A stretch of DNA of 64,000 nt from Massilia terrae. GTDB lineage: Bacteria > Pseudomonadota > Gammaproteobacteria > Burkholderiales > Burkholderiaceae_D. A program made the position numbers and the translations under genes. Shown here piece by piece: positions 1 through 11,068 of the stretch (position 1 is its first letter; the number at the start of each line of letters is the position of its first letter). A model generated the notes under the pieces. It saw only the letters and a list, made by a program, of their open reading frames with translations. It was not told the origin of the DNA and did not search any database. The DNA lies in contig NZ_JANUGU010000005.1 in NCBI RefSeq assembly GCF_024753145.1, positions 186,001-250,000 of the forward strand. The letters run 5' to 3'.

Positions 1-187
1 CGACGTTGGCGGCAGCGTGGCCGATCATCACTTGCGCGCCCAGCTGCGCCAGGCGCTGGCTGGCGGCGTTGTTCGACAGGTCGGAGCCCGACACCTTGTA
101 GCCGAGGTTGAGCAGCACCTCGGCGATGCCGCTCATGCCGCTGCCGCCGATGCCGACGAAGTGAATGTGTTTGATCTTGTGCTTCAT
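1..187 (-). CDS. murC: MurC, UDP-N-acetylmuramate--L-alanine ligase (N-terminal part only)
   Basis: First 62 codons of the cytoplasmic ligase that adds L-alanine to UDP-MurNAc, the first step of the peptidoglycan stem peptide. The visible part carries the glycine-rich loop GIGGSGMSG at residues 12-20, typical of the MurC UDP-substrate domain. The ATG overlaps the murG stop codon as ATGA, so the two are probably translationally coupled. The gene runs off the left edge, so the ATP-binding P-loop and the C-terminal domain cannot be seen. Gene order murG-murC agrees with the usual dcw cluster. Confidence 0.95.
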   Translation of the reverse strand, partial: MKHKIKHIHFVGIGGSGMSGIAEVLLNLGYKVSGSDLSNNAASQRLAQLGAQVMIGHAAANV

Positions 188-1263
188 GTACGCTGCCCTG
201 CCAGTTGTTCGAGTACGCCCGCGATGGCGTCGTTGGCGTCGCGCTGGCCGACCGCCATCGCGGCTTCCGCCATGCGCAGGCAATCGTCGCGCGACGTCGC
301 TTGCAGCAGGCTCGCGAGCCGCTGCGGGTTCAGTTCGCCCTGCGGCAAGTGCACCGCCGCTTTCTGCTTGTCCATCCAGATCGCGTTGTCGCGCTGGTGG
401 CTGGTGGTGCTGGCTACGAAAGGCACCAGCACGCTGGCCACGCCGGCCGCGGTCAGTTCCGACACCGTGATCGCGCCGGCGCGGCAGATCACCAGGTCGG
501 CGTTCGCGTATTCGGCGGCCATGTCGTCGATGAAGTCGAGCACATTGGCCTGCACGCCGGCCTGGGCGTACGCAGCGCGCAGCGCCTCGATGTTCTTCTT
601 GCCCGACTGGTGGGTCACCACCGGGCGCTCGCCGGCCGGGATCAGGGCCAGCGCCGCCGGCACCGCGTCGTTCAGCACCTTGGCGCCCAGGCTGCCGCCC
701 ACCACCAGGATGTTGAGCGGGCCGCCGCGGCTGGCGAAGCGGCGCGCCGGCGCCGGCATGGCGAGGATCTCCTTGCGCACCGGGTTGCCGGTGACGACCG
801 CCTTGCCGGCGGCCTTGCCGAAGTCCGCCGGGAAGCCGAACAGGACGCGCTGCGCCAGCGGCGTGAGCGTCTTGTTCGACAGGAGCAGCGCGGCGTCGGC
901 ATTGACCAGCGCCAGCGGGATGCCCTTCAGGCGCGCCATCATGCCGCCCGGGACCGTGACGTAGCCGCCCATGCCGAGCACCACGTCGGGCTTCCTCTTG
1001 CCGAGGAAGCCGAGCACGTGGCCGAAGCTGGCCGCCATCTTGAACGCGCCCGAAATGGTGTGGCCGATGCCCTTGCCACGCATGCCGGCGAAGTCGATGG
1101 TATCCATCTCGATGCCGTGCTTCGGCACGATGTCGCGTTCCATGCCGTGCGCGGTGCCGAGCCAGCTGACTTCCCAGCCGCGCGCGCGCATGGTCTGCGC
1201 GATCGCGATGCCGGGGAAAATGTGGCCGCCGGTGCCGGCCGCCATGATCATCAGGCGCTTCAT
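184..1263 (-). CDS. murG: MurG, lipid II-forming GlcNAc transferase
   Basis: 359 residues, the normal family length. MurG transfers GlcNAc from UDP-GlcNAc to lipid I on the inner face of the membrane, making lipid II. The N-terminal glycine loop [10 protein letters not shown] is at residues 8-17, and the donor-site segment [15 protein letters not shown] lies in the C-terminal half. The ATG at 1263 is shared with the ftsW stop as ATGA, and the gene's own TGA overlaps the murC ATG. A longer open frame upstream is ftsW sequence in another phase and was not used as the start. Confidence 0.97.
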   Translation of the reverse strand: MKRLMIMAAGTGGHIFPGIAIAQTMRARGWEVSWLGTAHGMERDIVPKHGIEMDTIDFAGMRGKGIGHTISGAFKMAASFGHVLGFLGKRKPDVVLGMGGYVTVPGGMMARLKGIPLALVNADAALLLSNKTLTPLAQRVLFGFPADFGKAAGKAVVTGNPVRKEILAMPAPARRFASRGGPLNILVVGGSLGAKVLNDAVPAALALIPAGERPVVTHQSGKKNIEALRAAYAQAGVQANVLDFIDDMAAEYANADLVICRAGAITVSELTAAGVASVLVPFVASTTSHQRDNAIWMDKQKAAVHLPQGELNPQRLASLLQATSRDDCLRMAEAAMAVGQRDANDAIAGVLEQLAGQRT

Positions 1264-2477
1264 TGGCGGCCTCCCCGCATGCGGACGCGGTTCTCGTAAT
1301 CGATGCGCAGCAGGATCGCCAGGCCGACGCAGTTGAACAACACGCCCGAGCCGCCGTAGCTCATCAGGGGCAAGGTCAGCCCCTTGGTCGGCAGCAGGCC
1401 CAGGTTCACGCCCATATTGATGAAGGTCTGCACGCCGATCCAGATGCCGATGCCCTTCGCGGCCAGGCCGGCGAAGGTCTGGTCGAGGGCGATGGCCTGG
1501 CGGCCGATGTCGAAGGCGCGCTTGACCAGGAAGTAGAACAGGCCGATCACCACCAGCACGCCGATGAGGCCCAGCTCCTCGCCGATCACGGCCATGATGA
1601 AGTCGGTGTGCGCTTCCGGCAGGTAGTGCAGCTTCTCGACGCTGCCGCCAAGGCCAACGCCGAAGATCTCGCCGCGGCCGAAAGCGATCAGCGAGTGGGT
1701 CAGCTGGTAGGCCTTGTCCAGCGCATTCCCTTCCTGCCACGGGTCGAGGTAGGCGAACATGCGCGCGCGGCGGAACGGCGACAACGCGATGATCGAGGTG
1801 AACACCATCACCAGCACGGCGCCGATGCCGCTGAACCAGACCATATTGAAGCCGCCCAGGAACAGGATGCCCATCGAGATGCAGACGATGACGCCGAAGG
1901 CGCCGAGGTCGGGCTCCCACAGCAGCAGCAGGCCGACCACGCCCATCGCCACCGCCATCGGCAGGAAGCCCTTGGTCAGCTTGTGCATGTACTGCTGCTT
2001 GCGCACGGTGAAGTCGGCGGCATACAGCACCGACACCACCTTCATGATTTCGGACGGCTGCAGGTTGAACACCTTCAGCGACAGCCAGCGCCGCGAGCCG
2101 TTCACCACCACGCCCAGACCCGGGACCAGCACGATCGCCAGCAGCACCAGGGTCACCAGGAACATCAGCGGCGCCAGGCGCTGCCAGGTCGCGATCGGCA
2201 CACGGAAGGTGATCCAGGCCGCGACCAGCGAGATCGCGATGAACATCGCCTGGCGCACCAGGAAGTAGTAGTTCTTGTTGCCGAGGTAGGAGAACTTGGG
2301 CGCGTCCGGCAGCGCGATCGAGGCCGAGTACACCATCACCATCCCGAACAGCATCATCAGCACCGTGACCCAGACCAGCAGCTGGTCGTACTCCATCATC
2401 CGGGACGGGCGTGCGCGCGCGGCGATCGCCGCATCGCTGGAGTCACCGCCGAACAGGAAGGGGATCTGGAAGGCCAT
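1260..2477 (-). CDS. ftsW: FtsW, septal peptidoglycan polymerase (SEDS family)
   Basis: 405 residues. FtsW is the polytopic SEDS glycosyltransferase that polymerises lipid II at the division septum together with FtsI. About 30 cytoplasmic residues precede roughly ten hydrophobic segments. Conserved SEDS stretches include the GSRRWL segment and the C-terminal region with [16 protein letters not shown]. The start ATG overlaps the murD stop in a TGATG arrangement, and its stop overlaps the murG start. The paired transpeptidase ftsI lies four genes upstream in the same operon. Confidence 0.96.
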   Translation of the reverse strand: MAFQIPFLFGGDSSDAAIAARARPSRMMEYDQLLVWVTVLMMLFGMVMVYSASIALPDAPKFSYLGNKNYYFLVRQAMFIAISLVAAWITFRVPIATWQRLAPLMFLVTLVLLAIVLVPGLGVVVNGSRRWLSLKVFNLQPSEIMKVVSVLYAADFTVRKQQYMHKLTKGFLPMAVAMGVVGLLLLWEPDLGAFGVIVCISMGILFLGGFNMVWFSGIGAVLVMVFTSIIALSPFRRARMFAYLDPWQEGNALDKAYQLTHSLIAFGRGEIFGVGLGGSVEKLHYLPEAHTDFIMAVIGEELGLIGVLVVIGLFYFLVKRAFDIGRQAIALDQTFAGLAAKGIGIWIGVQTFINMGVNLGLLPTKGLTLPLMSYGGSGVLFNCVGLAILLRIDYENRVRMRGGRQ

Positions 2478-3976
2478 CAGATGTCCTGCCCCTTCTCGAG
2501 CGCGATCTCGCGCACGGCGTCGACAAACACCTGGGCGCGGTGCGCGTAATTCCTGAACATGTCCAGGCTGGCGCAGGCCGGCGACAGCAGCACGGCGTCG
2601 CCCGCTTTCGCCAGGCCGCTGGCGCGGCGCACGGCTTCTTCCAAACCGGGCAGGTCGAACATGGGTACGCCGGACGGCTCGATGCCGGCACGCACGGCCG
2701 GCGCGTCGCGGCCGATCAGCAGCACCGCGCGCACGTAGCGCGCGCACGGCTCGGCCAGCGGCGAGAAGTCCTGTCCCTTGCCGTCGCCGCCGGCGACCAG
2801 CACGATCTGCTGGTCTTCGCCGGCGAAAGCCTTGCCCAGGCCCTGCAGCGCGGCCACGGTGGCGCCGACATTGGTGCCCTTGCTGTCGTCGTAGTAGTCG
2901 ACGCCGTCGATGGTGGCGACCAGCTCGACGCGGTGCGGCTCGCCGCCGTATTCGCGCAGGCCGTGCAGCAGCGGCGCCAGCGGCAGGCCGACGGCGCGGC
3001 ACAGGGCCAGCGCGGCCAGCGCGTTGGAGGCGTTGTGGATGCCGCGGATGCGCAGCGCGTCGGCCGGCATCAGGCGGCTGACGCTGAACTCGACCGGCGC
3101 TACCGGCTCGTTTTTCTTGCGTTTTTTCTCGGGCTCGTCGTCCAGCGGCACGGCGTTGGACAGCCACAGGACATTACGCTCGTTGACCAGGCCGAAGTCG
3201 CCGGCGGCTTCCGGCTCGCCGATACCGAAGGTGACGGCCGCCGCGTTCGGCGAACGCATGCCCATCACCATGGCGTCGTCGCGGTTCAGCACGCGCGTGG
3301 TGTGCTCGCCGAAGATGCGCGCCTTGTCGGCGGCGTAGGCCGCCATGCTGCCGTGCCAGTCGAGGTGGTCCTGGGTCACGTTGAGCACCGTGGCGGCGTC
3401 GGCGTCCAGGCTGAAGGTGGTGTGCAGCTGGAAGCTGGACAGCTCCAGCACCCAGGCCTGCGGCAGCTCCTCGAGGTTGAGCGCCTCGCGCAGCACGTCC
3501 AGCGCGGCCGGGCTGATGTTCCCGGCGACCTTGGTCGTCAGTCCGGCACGCCGGCACAGCAGGCCGGTCAGGCTGGTGACGGTGGTTTTGCCGTTGGTGC
3601 CGGTGATGGCGATGACTTTCGGCGCGTAGCCGCGTTCCGCCTTGAGGGCGGCCAGCGCCTGCGCGAACAATTCGATCTCGCCCCACACCGGGATGCCGCG
3701 TTCGGCAGCTGCCGGCATGATGCCTGCCAGCTCGCGGTTGGGCGCGAGGCCCGGGCTGACGGCGACGAAATCGACGCCGTCGAGCAGGCCGGCGCCGAAC
3801 TCGCCGCCGACGAATTCGGCGGTCGGCGCAATCGCCTGCAGGGTGGGCAGGCGGTCGGGCGCGCTGCGCGTGTCGGCAACGCGCAGGCGCGCGCCGCAAC
3901 GGGCGAGCCATTGCGCCATCGCGAGCCCGGATTCCCCGAGCCCCAGCACCAGTGCGAATTTGCCTTGATAGTCCAT
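2477..3976 (-). CDS. murD: MurD, UDP-MurNAc-L-alanine--D-glutamate ligase
   Basis: 499 residues, slightly longer than typical MurD. This cytoplasmic ATP-dependent ligase adds D-glutamate as the second residue of the stem peptide. The N-terminal UDP-binding loop LGLGESG is at residues 12-18, and the Mur-ligase ATP loop [10 protein letters not shown] lies around residue 125. Extra length comes partly from a lysine-rich linker (EKKRKKNE) in the middle domain, where other MurD proteins are usually shorter. It overlaps ftsW by one base (TGATG) and is 3 bases downstream of mraY. Confidence 0.96.
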   Translation of the reverse strand: MDYQGKFALVLGLGESGLAMAQWLARCGARLRVADTRSAPDRLPTLQAIAPTAEFVGGEFGAGLLDGVDFVAVSPGLAPNRELAGIMPAAAERGIPVWGEIELFAQALAALKAERGYAPKVIAITGTNGKTTVTSLTGLLCRRAGLTTKVAGNISPAALDVLREALNLEELPQAWVLELSSFQLHTTFSLDADAATVLNVTQDHLDWHGSMAAYAADKARIFGEHTTRVLNRDDAMVMGMRSPNAAAVTFGIGEPEAAGDFGLVNERNVLWLSNAVPLDDEPEKKRKKNEPVAPVEFSVSRLMPADALRIRGIHNASNALAALALCRAVGLPLAPLLHGLREYGGEPHRVELVATIDGVDYYDDSKGTNVGATVAALQGLGKAFAGEDQQIVLVAGGDGKGQDFSPLAEPCARYVRAVLLIGRDAPAVRAGIEPSGVPMFDLPGLEEAVRRASGLAKAGDAVLLSPACASLDMFRNYAHRAQVFVDAVREIALEKGQDI

Positions 3977-3979
3977 TTC

Positions 3980-5149
3980 TTAGCGCAGCTTCAGCGTCGA
4001 CAAGCCAACCAGTACCAGCATCATGGTCACGATCCAGAAGCGGACCACGACCTTGGTTTCCTTCCAGCCCTTCTGTTCGAAGTGGTGGTGCAGCGGCGCC
4101 ATCAGGAACACGCGGCGGCCCTGCCCGTAGCGCTTCTTGGTGTACTTGAACCAGCTCACCTGGATGATGACCGACAGCGTCTCGGCCACGAAGATGCCGC
4201 CCATGATGAACAGGACGATCTCCTGGCGCACGATGACGGCGATGGTGCCGAGCGCGCCGCCCAGCGCCAGCGCGCCGACGTCGCCCATGAACATCTGCGC
4301 GGGGTGCGCGTTATACCAGAGGAAGGCCAGGCCCGCGCCCGCCATCGCGCCGCAGAACACCAGCAGTTCGCCGGCGCCCGGGATGTGCGGGATGAACAGG
4401 TATTTGGAATAAGTCGCGTTACCGGTCAGGTAGGCGAACAGGCCGAGCGCGCCGCCGACCATCACGGTCGGCATGATCGCCAGGCCATCCAGGCCGTCGG
4501 TGAAGTTGACCGCGTTGGAAGCGCCCACGATCACGCAGTAGGTCAGCGCGATGAAGCCCCACACGCCCAGCGGATAGCTGACGGTCTTGAAGAAGGGGAC
4601 GATCAGGTCGGCCTTGGGCGGCAGGTCCATCGAGAAGCCGGACTGCACCCAGGCGAAGAACAGCTCCCACACCTGGAACGGCGTCGCGGCCGACACCGAG
4701 AACGCCAGGTAGAGCGCGGAGGTGATGCCGATCAGGGACATCCAGAAGTACTTCTCGCCCGAGCGCATGCCTTCCGGGTCCTTGTAGACCACCTTGCGGT
4801 AGTCGTCGACCCAGCCGATCGCGCCGAAGCCGAGGGTGACCACGATGACCGGCCAGATCAGGCGGTTGGACAGGTCGCACCACAGGAAGGTGGAGATGCC
4901 GATCGCGATCAGGATCAGCACGCCGCCCATGGTCGGGGTGCCGTGCTTTTGCAGGTGGGTCTGCGGGCCATAGGTGCGCACGGCCTGGCCGACCTTCATC
5001 TCGGTCAGCTTGCGGATCACCGGCGGGCCGAACACGAGGCCGAGCGTGATCGCCGTCGCCATCGCGAACACCGCGCGGAAGGTGATGTAGTTGAAGACGC
5101 GCAGTGCGCTAACGTCCTGCTGAAAATATTGTGCCAGCCAAAGCAGCAT
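3980..5149 (-). CDS. mraY: MraY, phospho-MurNAc-pentapeptide translocase
   Basis: 389 residues with about ten membrane segments. MraY moves phospho-MurNAc-pentapeptide onto undecaprenyl phosphate to make lipid I, the first membrane step of wall synthesis. Family motifs are all present: [13 protein letters not shown] (the Asp-rich active site), [10 protein letters not shown] and the HHHFE loop near the C-terminus. It sits between murF (one base away) and murD (3 bases away), as expected for the dcw operon. Confidence 0.97.
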   Translation of the reverse strand: MLLWLAQYFQQDVSALRVFNYITFRAVFAMATAITLGLVFGPPVIRKLTEMKVGQAVRTYGPQTHLQKHGTPTMGGVLILIAIGISTFLWCDLSNRLIWPVIVVTLGFGAIGWVDDYRKVVYKDPEGMRSGEKYFWMSLIGITSALYLAFSVSAATPFQVWELFFAWVQSGFSMDLPPKADLIVPFFKTVSYPLGVWGFIALTYCVIVGASNAVNFTDGLDGLAIMPTVMVGGALGLFAYLTGNATYSKYLFIPHIPGAGELLVFCGAMAGAGLAFLWYNAHPAQMFMGDVGALALGGALGTIAVIVRQEIVLFIMGGIFVAETLSVIIQVSWFKYTKKRYGQGRRVFLMAPLHHHFEQKGWKETKVVVRFWIVTMMLVLVGLSTLKLR

Positions 5150-5150
5150 G

Positions 5151-6530
5151 TCAGTGGGCTTCCTTCCCTGTGTTTTGTGATCCGATGAGGTGCTGGACCA
5201 CGCGCTCCATCTTCATGAAGCGCGAGCCCTTCACCAGCACAGTCGCGTTTGATTCGCTGCCCAGTTGTGAATCCAGTGCTGCCAATAAGTCGTCGAACTG
5301 CCCAAAGTACCGCGCGCCGGAGCCGACCATGTGGCGGGTCAGTTCTCCGGTCACCAGCACGGTCTCGATGCCGCGGCTGTTCGCGTAGGCGCCGATCTCT
5401 TCATGAAACTGCTGTCCCTGCGTGCCGACTTCGCCCATGTCGCCCAGCACCAGGATGCGCGGCGCGGCGGCCTGCGCCAGCACGTCGATCGCGGCACGCA
5501 CCGAATCCGGGTTGGCGTTGTAGCTGTCGTCGATCACGGTCGCGCCATTGGCGGCCTGCTTGCGCTGCAGGCGGCCGCCGACCGGCGTGAAGGCTTCCAG
5601 GCCGCGCACGATCGCGTCCTGTTCGATGCCGGCGGCCACCGCGCAGGCCACGGCGGCCAGCGCGTTGCGCACATTGTGTTCGCCGGCTGCGGCCAGCTTG
5701 ATGCTGAACTGCGCGTCGATCATGTTCACCGTGACCACGCTGCCGAAGCTGCCGGCGGTGTAGGCGCCGCGCACGTCGCAGTCGCCGGACAGGCCGAAGG
5801 TGAGGCAGCGGCGGTCCGGCCGCGTATTGGCCATCTGCCGCCACAGCGCGGTGTATTCGTCGTCGCCCGGGAACACGGCCACGCCGCCTTTCGGCAGACC
5901 TTGCAGCACCGAGCCATTCTCGCGCGCCACCGCTTCCACGGTGTGCATGAATTCCTGGTGCTCGCGCTGGGCGTTGTTGACCATGCCGACCGTCGGTGCG
6001 GCGATGACGGCCAGGCGGCCGATCTCGCCGGGATGGTTCATGCCCATTTCGACCACGGCGGCGCGATGGTTCGCTTCGAGGCGCATCAGCGTCAGCGGCA
6101 AGCCGATCTCGTTATTCAGGTTGCCCTGGGTGGCCAGGCGCTCGCCTTCACCGTAGGCGGCGGCGAGGATGGCGGAGATCATCTCCTTGACCGTGGTCTT
6201 GCCGTTGCTGCCGGTGACGCCGATGACCGGGATATCGAAGCGGCCGCGCCACCAGTTGGCGATCTGGCCCAACGCGGTGAGCGTGTTCGGCACCACGATG
6301 GCCGGCAGGGTCCAGCCGGCCGGCAGCTTCTCGACAACGACAGCGGCGACGCCCTTGGCCGCCACCTGCTCCAGGTAGTCGTGGCCGTCGAAATGCTCGC
6401 CGCGCAGCGCGACGAACAGCTGGCCGGCCGAAACAACGCGGCTGTCGGTCGACAGGCCAATAAATGCCGCGTTCTGCGTCATGCGCGCGCCGCTGATGGA
6501 GGCGATCATGGGAGCCAGGGATGCGCGCAT
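5151..6530 (-). CDS. murF: MurF, UDP-MurNAc-tripeptide--D-Ala-D-Ala ligase
   Basis: 459 residues. MurF joins D-alanyl-D-alanine to the UDP-MurNAc-tripeptide in the cytoplasm, completing the pentapeptide. The Mur-ligase ATP loop [13 protein letters not shown] lies near residue 105, and the C-terminal domain includes [10 protein letters not shown]. The ATG at 6530 leaves one base after the murE stop. An internal ATG eight codons later is possible, but the spacing to murE favours the first. Confidence 0.95.
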   Translation of the reverse strand: MRASLAPMIASISGARMTQNAAFIGLSTDSRVVSAGQLFVALRGEHFDGHDYLEQVAAKGVAAVVVEKLPAGWTLPAIVVPNTLTALGQIANWWRGRFDIPVIGVTGSNGKTTVKEMISAILAAAYGEGERLATQGNLNNEIGLPLTLMRLEANHRAAVVEMGMNHPGEIGRLAVIAAPTVGMVNNAQREHQEFMHTVEAVARENGSVLQGLPKGGVAVFPGDDEYTALWRQMANTRPDRRCLTFGLSGDCDVRGAYTAGSFGSVVTVNMIDAQFSIKLAAAGEHNVRNALAAVACAVAAGIEQDAIVRGLEAFTPVGGRLQRKQAANGATVIDDSYNANPDSVRAAIDVLAQAAAPRILVLGDMGEVGTQGQQFHEEIGAYANSRGIETVLVTGELTRHMVGSGARYFGQFDDLLAALDSQLGSESNATVLVKGSRFMKMERVVQHLIGSQNTGKEAH

Positions 6531-6531
6531 T

Positions 6532-8067
6532 TCAGTTCGTCCTCAACATGGTCACGCGCGCGGTCAGCGCCAGCGCCGCGTGGTCGGCGTCGGAGAATGG
6601 CATCTTCCGGCCCTTGATTTCCTGGTACGGCTCGTGGCCCTTCCCCGCCACCAGGATCACGTCCTGCTTGCCGGCCTGCTTCACGGCCAGCAGGATCGCG
6701 GCGGCGCGGTCCTCGATGGCCTGGTAATCCGTATCCGGACGGTTGGCATCCATGCCGGCGACGATCTGGGCGATGATCGCGCCCGGCTCCTCGCTGCGCG
6801 GATTGTCGCTGGTGACCAGCACGCGGTCGGCGGCTTGCGAGATCGCGCCCATCTGCGGGCGCTTGCCCGGATCGCGGTCGCCGCCGCAGCCGAACACGCA
6901 CCACAGCTGGCCGCCGCGGTCGGTGGCCACCTGGCGCAGCGCTTCCAATGTCTTTTCCAGCGCGTCCGGGGTGTGCGCGTAGTCGATCACCACCATCGGC
7001 GCATCCTGGCCGCCGAGCTGCTGCATGCGGCCCGGCGCCGGCGTCAGCGACTCGACCGCATCGACCGCCTGCTTGAGCGCGACGCCCTTGGCCAGCAAGG
7101 TGGCCAGCACCGCCAGCGCATTGCTGACGTTGAAATGGCCGACCAGCTGGGTCTTGAGGTTGGCGCCGCCGCTGGGCGAATCGAGATGGAATTCGGTGAG
7201 GGCGTTACGGCTGCGCAGGTTGGAGGCGCGCAGCATCGCGATGCCGTCGATGGCCGGCTGCTCGTCCTCGCCGCGCACCGTGTAGCCGGTGACCGGCAGC
7301 GCCGCGACGTTGGCGCGCAGGTGCGCAACCAGCCGCAGCCCGGCCGGATCATCGAGGTTGACCACGGCGGCCTTCAGTCCCGGCCACTCGAACAGCTTGC
7401 GCTTGGAAGCCTCATAGTCTTCCATGGTGCCGTGGTAGTCGAGGTGGTCGCGGGTCAGGTTGGTGAAGATGGCTACGTCGAAATGCATGCCCGCGGCGCG
7501 CTGCTGGTCCAAACCAATGGAGGATACCTCGATCGCCAGCGCGGTGGCGCGCGCGTCGCGGACCTCGGCCAGCTTGCGGGCCAGCAGCACCGGATCGGGC
7601 GTGGTGAAGCCGGTCGGGTCGAACGTCGGTTCGGCGCGGCCGCGGAACAGGCCCACGCCGAGGGTGCCGATCACCGCGGCGGTTTCGCCCAGCTTCGCGA
7701 AGGCCTGGCCGAGCCAGACCGCGATCGAGGTCTTGCCATTGGTGCCTGTGACGCCGACGGTGAACATGCCGGCATCCGGCATGCCCAGGCAGGCGTGCGC
7801 GATCGGGCCGGCCTTCGTTTTCAGGTCGCTCACGGCCAGGTGCGGCACCGCCAGCGCGGCGTCCCAGGCGTAGCCGCGCTCTTCGTAGACCACGGCGGCG
7901 GCGCCGTTCTGCACCGCCTGCGTGATGTAGGCGCGGCCGTCGCCGGCCTCGCCGGGCCAGGCAAAGAAAACGTCGCCCGGCCGCACCAGGCGCGAATCGG
8001 AGACCAGCCGGCCTTGCGGCGCGGTGGCGCCGATCCATTTGCAGGTGTCGTTCACGCTCGCGGCCAT
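6532..8067 (-). CDS. murE: MurE, UDP-MurNAc-dipeptide--meso-diaminopimelate ligase
   Basis: 511 residues. MurE adds the third residue of the stem peptide. The ATP loop reads VTGTNGKTSIAVW. The DNPR signature (in TSDNPRSEEP) marks enzymes that use meso-diaminopimelate rather than lysine, which fits a Gram-negative wall. The ATG shares bases with the ftsI stop (TGATG). The open frame continues upstream through ftsI sequence but shifts out of the ftsI frame, so the start at 8067 is preferred. Confidence 0.96.
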   Translation of the reverse strand: MAASVNDTCKWIGATAPQGRLVSDSRLVRPGDVFFAWPGEAGDGRAYITQAVQNGAAAVVYEERGYAWDAALAVPHLAVSDLKTKAGPIAHACLGMPDAGMFTVGVTGTNGKTSIAVWLGQAFAKLGETAAVIGTLGVGLFRGRAEPTFDPTGFTTPDPVLLARKLAEVRDARATALAIEVSSIGLDQQRAAGMHFDVAIFTNLTRDHLDYHGTMEDYEASKRKLFEWPGLKAAVVNLDDPAGLRLVAHLRANVAALPVTGYTVRGEDEQPAIDGIAMLRASNLRSRNALTEFHLDSPSGGANLKTQLVGHFNVSNALAVLATLLAKGVALKQAVDAVESLTPAPGRMQQLGGQDAPMVVIDYAHTPDALEKTLEALRQVATDRGGQLWCVFGCGGDRDPGKRPQMGAISQAADRVLVTSDNPRSEEPGAIIAQIVAGMDANRPDTDYQAIEDRAAAILLAVKQAGKQDVILVAGKGHEPYQEIKGRKMPFSDADHAALALTARVTMLRTN

Positions 8068-9833
8068 CAGTTCTCCTCCTCCGAATGTGCGGGGATGATG
8101 ATGTCGGTGACGTCGGAATCCGGCGCCACGTTGGCGGCGCGCAGCGCGTTGGCGGCGAGCGCGGCGAAGGTCGGCGCGGCCACGCCGCCGCCGGTGTGGA
8201 TGGCGCCTTGCGGGTGGCTGATCAGCACCGCGATGACGAAGCGCGGGTTGGACAGCGGCGCGATGCCCGCGAACACGCCGTCGTAGTCGGTCTTCGAGTA
8301 GCGCCCGTTGATGACCTTCTCCGCGGTGCCGGTCTTGCCGCCGACGCGGTAGCCGGGCACCTGGGCCTGCGGCGCGGTGCCGCCAGGCTGCACCACCATT
8401 TCGAGCATCCCGCGCATCTGCGCCGCGGTGCGGGCCGAGAACACCTGCTGGCCGACCGGCGGCTCGGTCACCTTGGTAAACGAGAGCGGGATGATGTCGC
8501 CGTTGCGCGCAAACGGCAGGTAGGAGCGCGCCAGCTGCAGCAGCGACACCGAGATGCCCTGGCCGAACGCCATATTGGCCTGCTCGATCGGGCGCCACGA
8601 TTTGTACGGGCGCACGCGGCCCGCCACCGCGCCCGGGAAGCCGAAGCGCGGCGCCTGGCCGAAGCCGCACTTGGTGAACATCTCCCACATCTCCTGCGAC
8701 GGGATTGGCAGCGCGATCTTGGACACGCCGATGTTCGACGACTTCTGGATGATCTGCTGGACGTTGATCACGCCGTGCGGGTGGGTGTCGTGGATGGTGT
8801 TCGGGCCGATCTTCATGCTGCCGTTGCCGGTGTCGAATAGCGTGTCCGGCGTGATGCGGCCGGTATCGAGCCCCAGCGCCACCGTGAACGGCTTGAGCGT
8901 CGAACCCGGCTCGAAAGTGTCGGTGATGACGCGGTTGCGCAGCTGCTCGCCGGTCAGGCCGCGGCGGTCGTTGGGGTCGTAGCTCGGCCAGTTGGCCAGC
9001 GCCAGCACCTCGCCGGTGTGCACGTCCAGGACCACCGCCGCGCCGGCCTTGGCGTGGAATTTGTCGACCGCGTTCTTGATGCTGTTGAAGGCGATGTACT
9101 GCAGCTTGCTGTCCACCGACAGGGTCAGGTCGCGGCCGTCGTGCGGCTCGCGCGACATGCCCATGTCCTCGACGATGCGGCCCAGGCGGTCCTTGATCAC
9201 GCGGCGGCTGCCGACCACGCCGGCCAGCGACTTCTGCTGCGCCAGCTCCATCGCCTCCTGGCCGATGTCCTCGACGTTGGTGAAGCCGACCATGTGCGCC
9301 ATCACCTCGCCCTGCGGGTAGAAACGCTTGTATTCGGGACGGGTGTCGATGCCGTCGATCTTCAGGGCCTTGATCTTGTCGACCACGTCCAGCTCGACCT
9401 GGCGCTTCAGGTAGACGAAGGTGCGGTCGGAATCGAGCTTCTTGCGCAGCTCGGGCTCGCTCATGTCGAGCAGCTTGGCCAGCTCGCGCAGCTTCTCCGG
9501 CGGCGAGGCCAGCACGTCCTCGGGGATCGCCCACACCGCCTTGACCGGCAGCGAGGACGCCAGCACCTGGCCGTTGCGGTCGAAGATCTTGCCGCGGATC
9601 GCCGGCAGTTCGAGGCGGTGTTCGTAGCGGCTGGCGCCCTGCTTCTGCAGGAAGCCGGTGGACATGGTCTGCAGCCACATCGCGCGCGCGCCCAGTGCCA
9701 GGAAGGCCGCGAACAGCACCAGCAGCACCAGGCGCGAACGCCAGTTCGGCACGCGCACGGCGAGCACCGGGCTGGTGGAGAACGCCACCCCCTTCGATGC
9801 CGCTACCCGCGCTGTGTGTGCGCCGCGCTTCAT
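8067..9833 (-). CDS. ftsI: FtsI (PBP3), septal peptidoglycan transpeptidase
   Basis: 588 residues, class B penicillin-binding protein that cross-links septal peptidoglycan in the periplasm. A short cytoplasmic tail is followed by one membrane anchor (about residues 33-52), then the PBP dimerisation domain and the transpeptidase domain. The three catalytic motifs are visible: STLK (in EPGSTLKPF), SSN (in QKSSNIG) and KTG (in GGKTGTAEK). The ATG overlaps the ftsL stop as ATGA. It is the partner of FtsW in the same operon. Confidence 0.96.
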   Translation of the reverse strand: MKRGAHTARVAASKGVAFSTSPVLAVRVPNWRSRLVLLVLFAAFLALGARAMWLQTMSTGFLQKQGASRYEHRLELPAIRGKIFDRNGQVLASSLPVKAVWAIPEDVLASPPEKLRELAKLLDMSEPELRKKLDSDRTFVYLKRQVELDVVDKIKALKIDGIDTRPEYKRFYPQGEVMAHMVGFTNVEDIGQEAMELAQQKSLAGVVGSRRVIKDRLGRIVEDMGMSREPHDGRDLTLSVDSKLQYIAFNSIKNAVDKFHAKAGAAVVLDVHTGEVLALANWPSYDPNDRRGLTGEQLRNRVITDTFEPGSTLKPFTVALGLDTGRITPDTLFDTGNGSMKIGPNTIHDTHPHGVINVQQIIQKSSNIGVSKIALPIPSQEMWEMFTKCGFGQAPRFGFPGAVAGRVRPYKSWRPIEQANMAFGQGISVSLLQLARSYLPFARNGDIIPLSFTKVTEPPVGQQVFSARTAAQMRGMLEMVVQPGGTAPQAQVPGYRVGGKTGTAEKVINGRYSKTDYDGVFAGIAPLSNPRFVIAVLISHPQGAIHTGGGVAAPTFAALAANALRAANVAPDSDVTDIIIPAHSEEEN

Positions 9834-10102
9834 TTGCCGCCTTCCGTTAAATATTGAGTGCGCGCCGGCGACAGCGGCGCCATGTTCAGTTCCGAGCGCG
9901 CGATCTGCTCGATGCGCTCGTTCTTGCCCAGCGTGGACTGGTCGAGCTGGAGCTGGGCCCAGTCGATGTCGAGCTGGCGCGCCTGCTGCTGCAGGCGTTC
10001 GAGGTCGATCACCAGGTGGCGCGCGTGGAAGCGCGCGTTCACCACCGACAGCGCGCAGCAAACCAGCGCGGCGGCCAGCACGGCGTTGATCTTGCCGCTC
10101 AC
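9830..10102 (-). CDS. ftsL: FtsL, divisome membrane protein
   Basis: 90 residues: a short N-terminus, one hydrophobic segment (about residues 7-23) and a periplasmic region rich in Leu, Gln and Asp with heptad-like spacing, as in the FtsL coiled coil that binds FtsB and FtsQ. The start is a GTG at 10102, and its last two bases overlap the rsmH stop (GTGA). Size, topology and position between rsmH and ftsI are what identify it, since FtsL sequences are poorly conserved. Confidence 0.9.
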   Translation of the reverse strand: MSGKINAVLAAALVCCALSVVNARFHARHLVIDLERLQQQARQLDIDWAQLQLDQSTLGKNERIEQIARSELNMAPLSPARTQYLTEGGK

Positions 10103-11055
10103 GCCGCGCCTCCGATGCGTTCGGCCACGCGCAGCACCGCCGAGCGCGCGCGTGGATTGTCCGCCACTTCCTGCGCCGACGGCTTGATCTTTGCAATCAG
10201 TTTCATTTGCGGCTGCGGCAGGTCGGCGGCCTTGATCGGCAGGCGGCGGTCCGGCTGCGCGACCTTGGCCTTGGACGCCAGGAACTGCTTGACGATGCGG
10301 TCTTCCAGCGAGTGGAAGCTGATCACCGCCATCCGGGCGCCGCCGGCCAGCATGGCGTAGGCCGCGTTCAGACCTGTTTCGAGGTCCTCAAGCTCCTGAT
10401 TGACGAAAATCCGGACAGCCTGAAATGTACGGGTGGCCGGATCCTTGCCCTTTTCCCGAGTCTTGACCGCGTCTGCCACGATACCGGCAAGCTGCCGTGT
10501 GCCTGAAATTGGTTCGATTGCCCGGCGAGCAACAATCGCCTTTGCAATCTGAAAAGCAAACCGTTCTTCCCCATAATCCCTTATCACCTTTTCCAATTGT
10601 TGTTCGGGCACGGTTGCGAGCCACTCGGCCGCGGACACGCCGCGCGTGGTATCCATCCGCATGTCGAGCGGACCATCCTGACGGAAGCTGAAGCCGCGCG
10701 CCGCGTCATCCACCTGCGGCGACGAGATCCCCAGGTCGAGCAGCACGCCGTCGACCCGGTCGATGCCGCGCGCCGCGAGCGCGCCCTGCATCGTGGCAAA
10801 GCTGTCATGGACGATCGCGAAACGCGGATCGCCAACCTGTTCGGCGGTGGCAATGGCCTGGGGGTCCTTGTCGAACGCCACCAGGCGCCCCTTGTCGCCC
10901 AGACGCGACAGGATCAAGCGGCTGTGGCCGCCACGGCCGAAGGTGCCATCTATATAAGTACCGCTGGCGCGCGCGCCCTCGATGGCGAGCGCATCGACCG
11001 CTTCATCCAACAGCACCGTGCGATGCTGCAGGCCGGGCACCGTCGTGGAAATCAT
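10099..11055 (-). CDS. rsmH: RsmH (MraW), 16S rRNA C1402 N4-methyltransferase
   Basis: About 318 residues from the ATG at 11055. The enzyme methylates N4 of C1402 in 16S rRNA using S-adenosylmethionine. The SAM-binding loop [10 protein letters not shown] is near residue 37. I chose 11055 because it has a GAGAGGG ribosome site about 8 bases upstream. An earlier ATG at 11112 would overlap the 3' end of mraZ. The stretch 10385-10605 inside the gene is visibly AT-richer than the rest of the gene and its neighbours, which may reflect gene conversion. Confidence 0.95.
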   Translation of the reverse strand: MISTTVPGLQHRTVLLDEAVDALAIEGARASGTYIDGTFGRGGHSRLILSRLGDKGRLVAFDKDPQAIATAEQVGDPRFAIVHDSFATMQGALAARGIDRVDGVLLDLGISSPQVDDAARGFSFRQDGPLDMRMDTTRGVSAAEWLATVPEQQLEKVIRDYGEERFAFQIAKAIVARRAIEPISGTRQLAGIVADAVKTREKGKDPATRTFQAVRIFVNQELEDLETGLNAAYAMLAGGARMAVISFHSLEDRIVKQFLASKAKVAQPDRRLPIKAADLPQPQMKLIAKIKPSAQEVADNPRARSAVLRVAERIGGAA

Positions 11056-11068
11056 CTGCGGCGCCCTC

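Noticed and set aside
2411..5188. Very long plus-strand open frame opposite murD and mraY
   Set aside because: Rich in His, Gln, Arg and Ala with no domain; it is the antisense shadow of high-GC genes, which clearly encode MurD and MraY.
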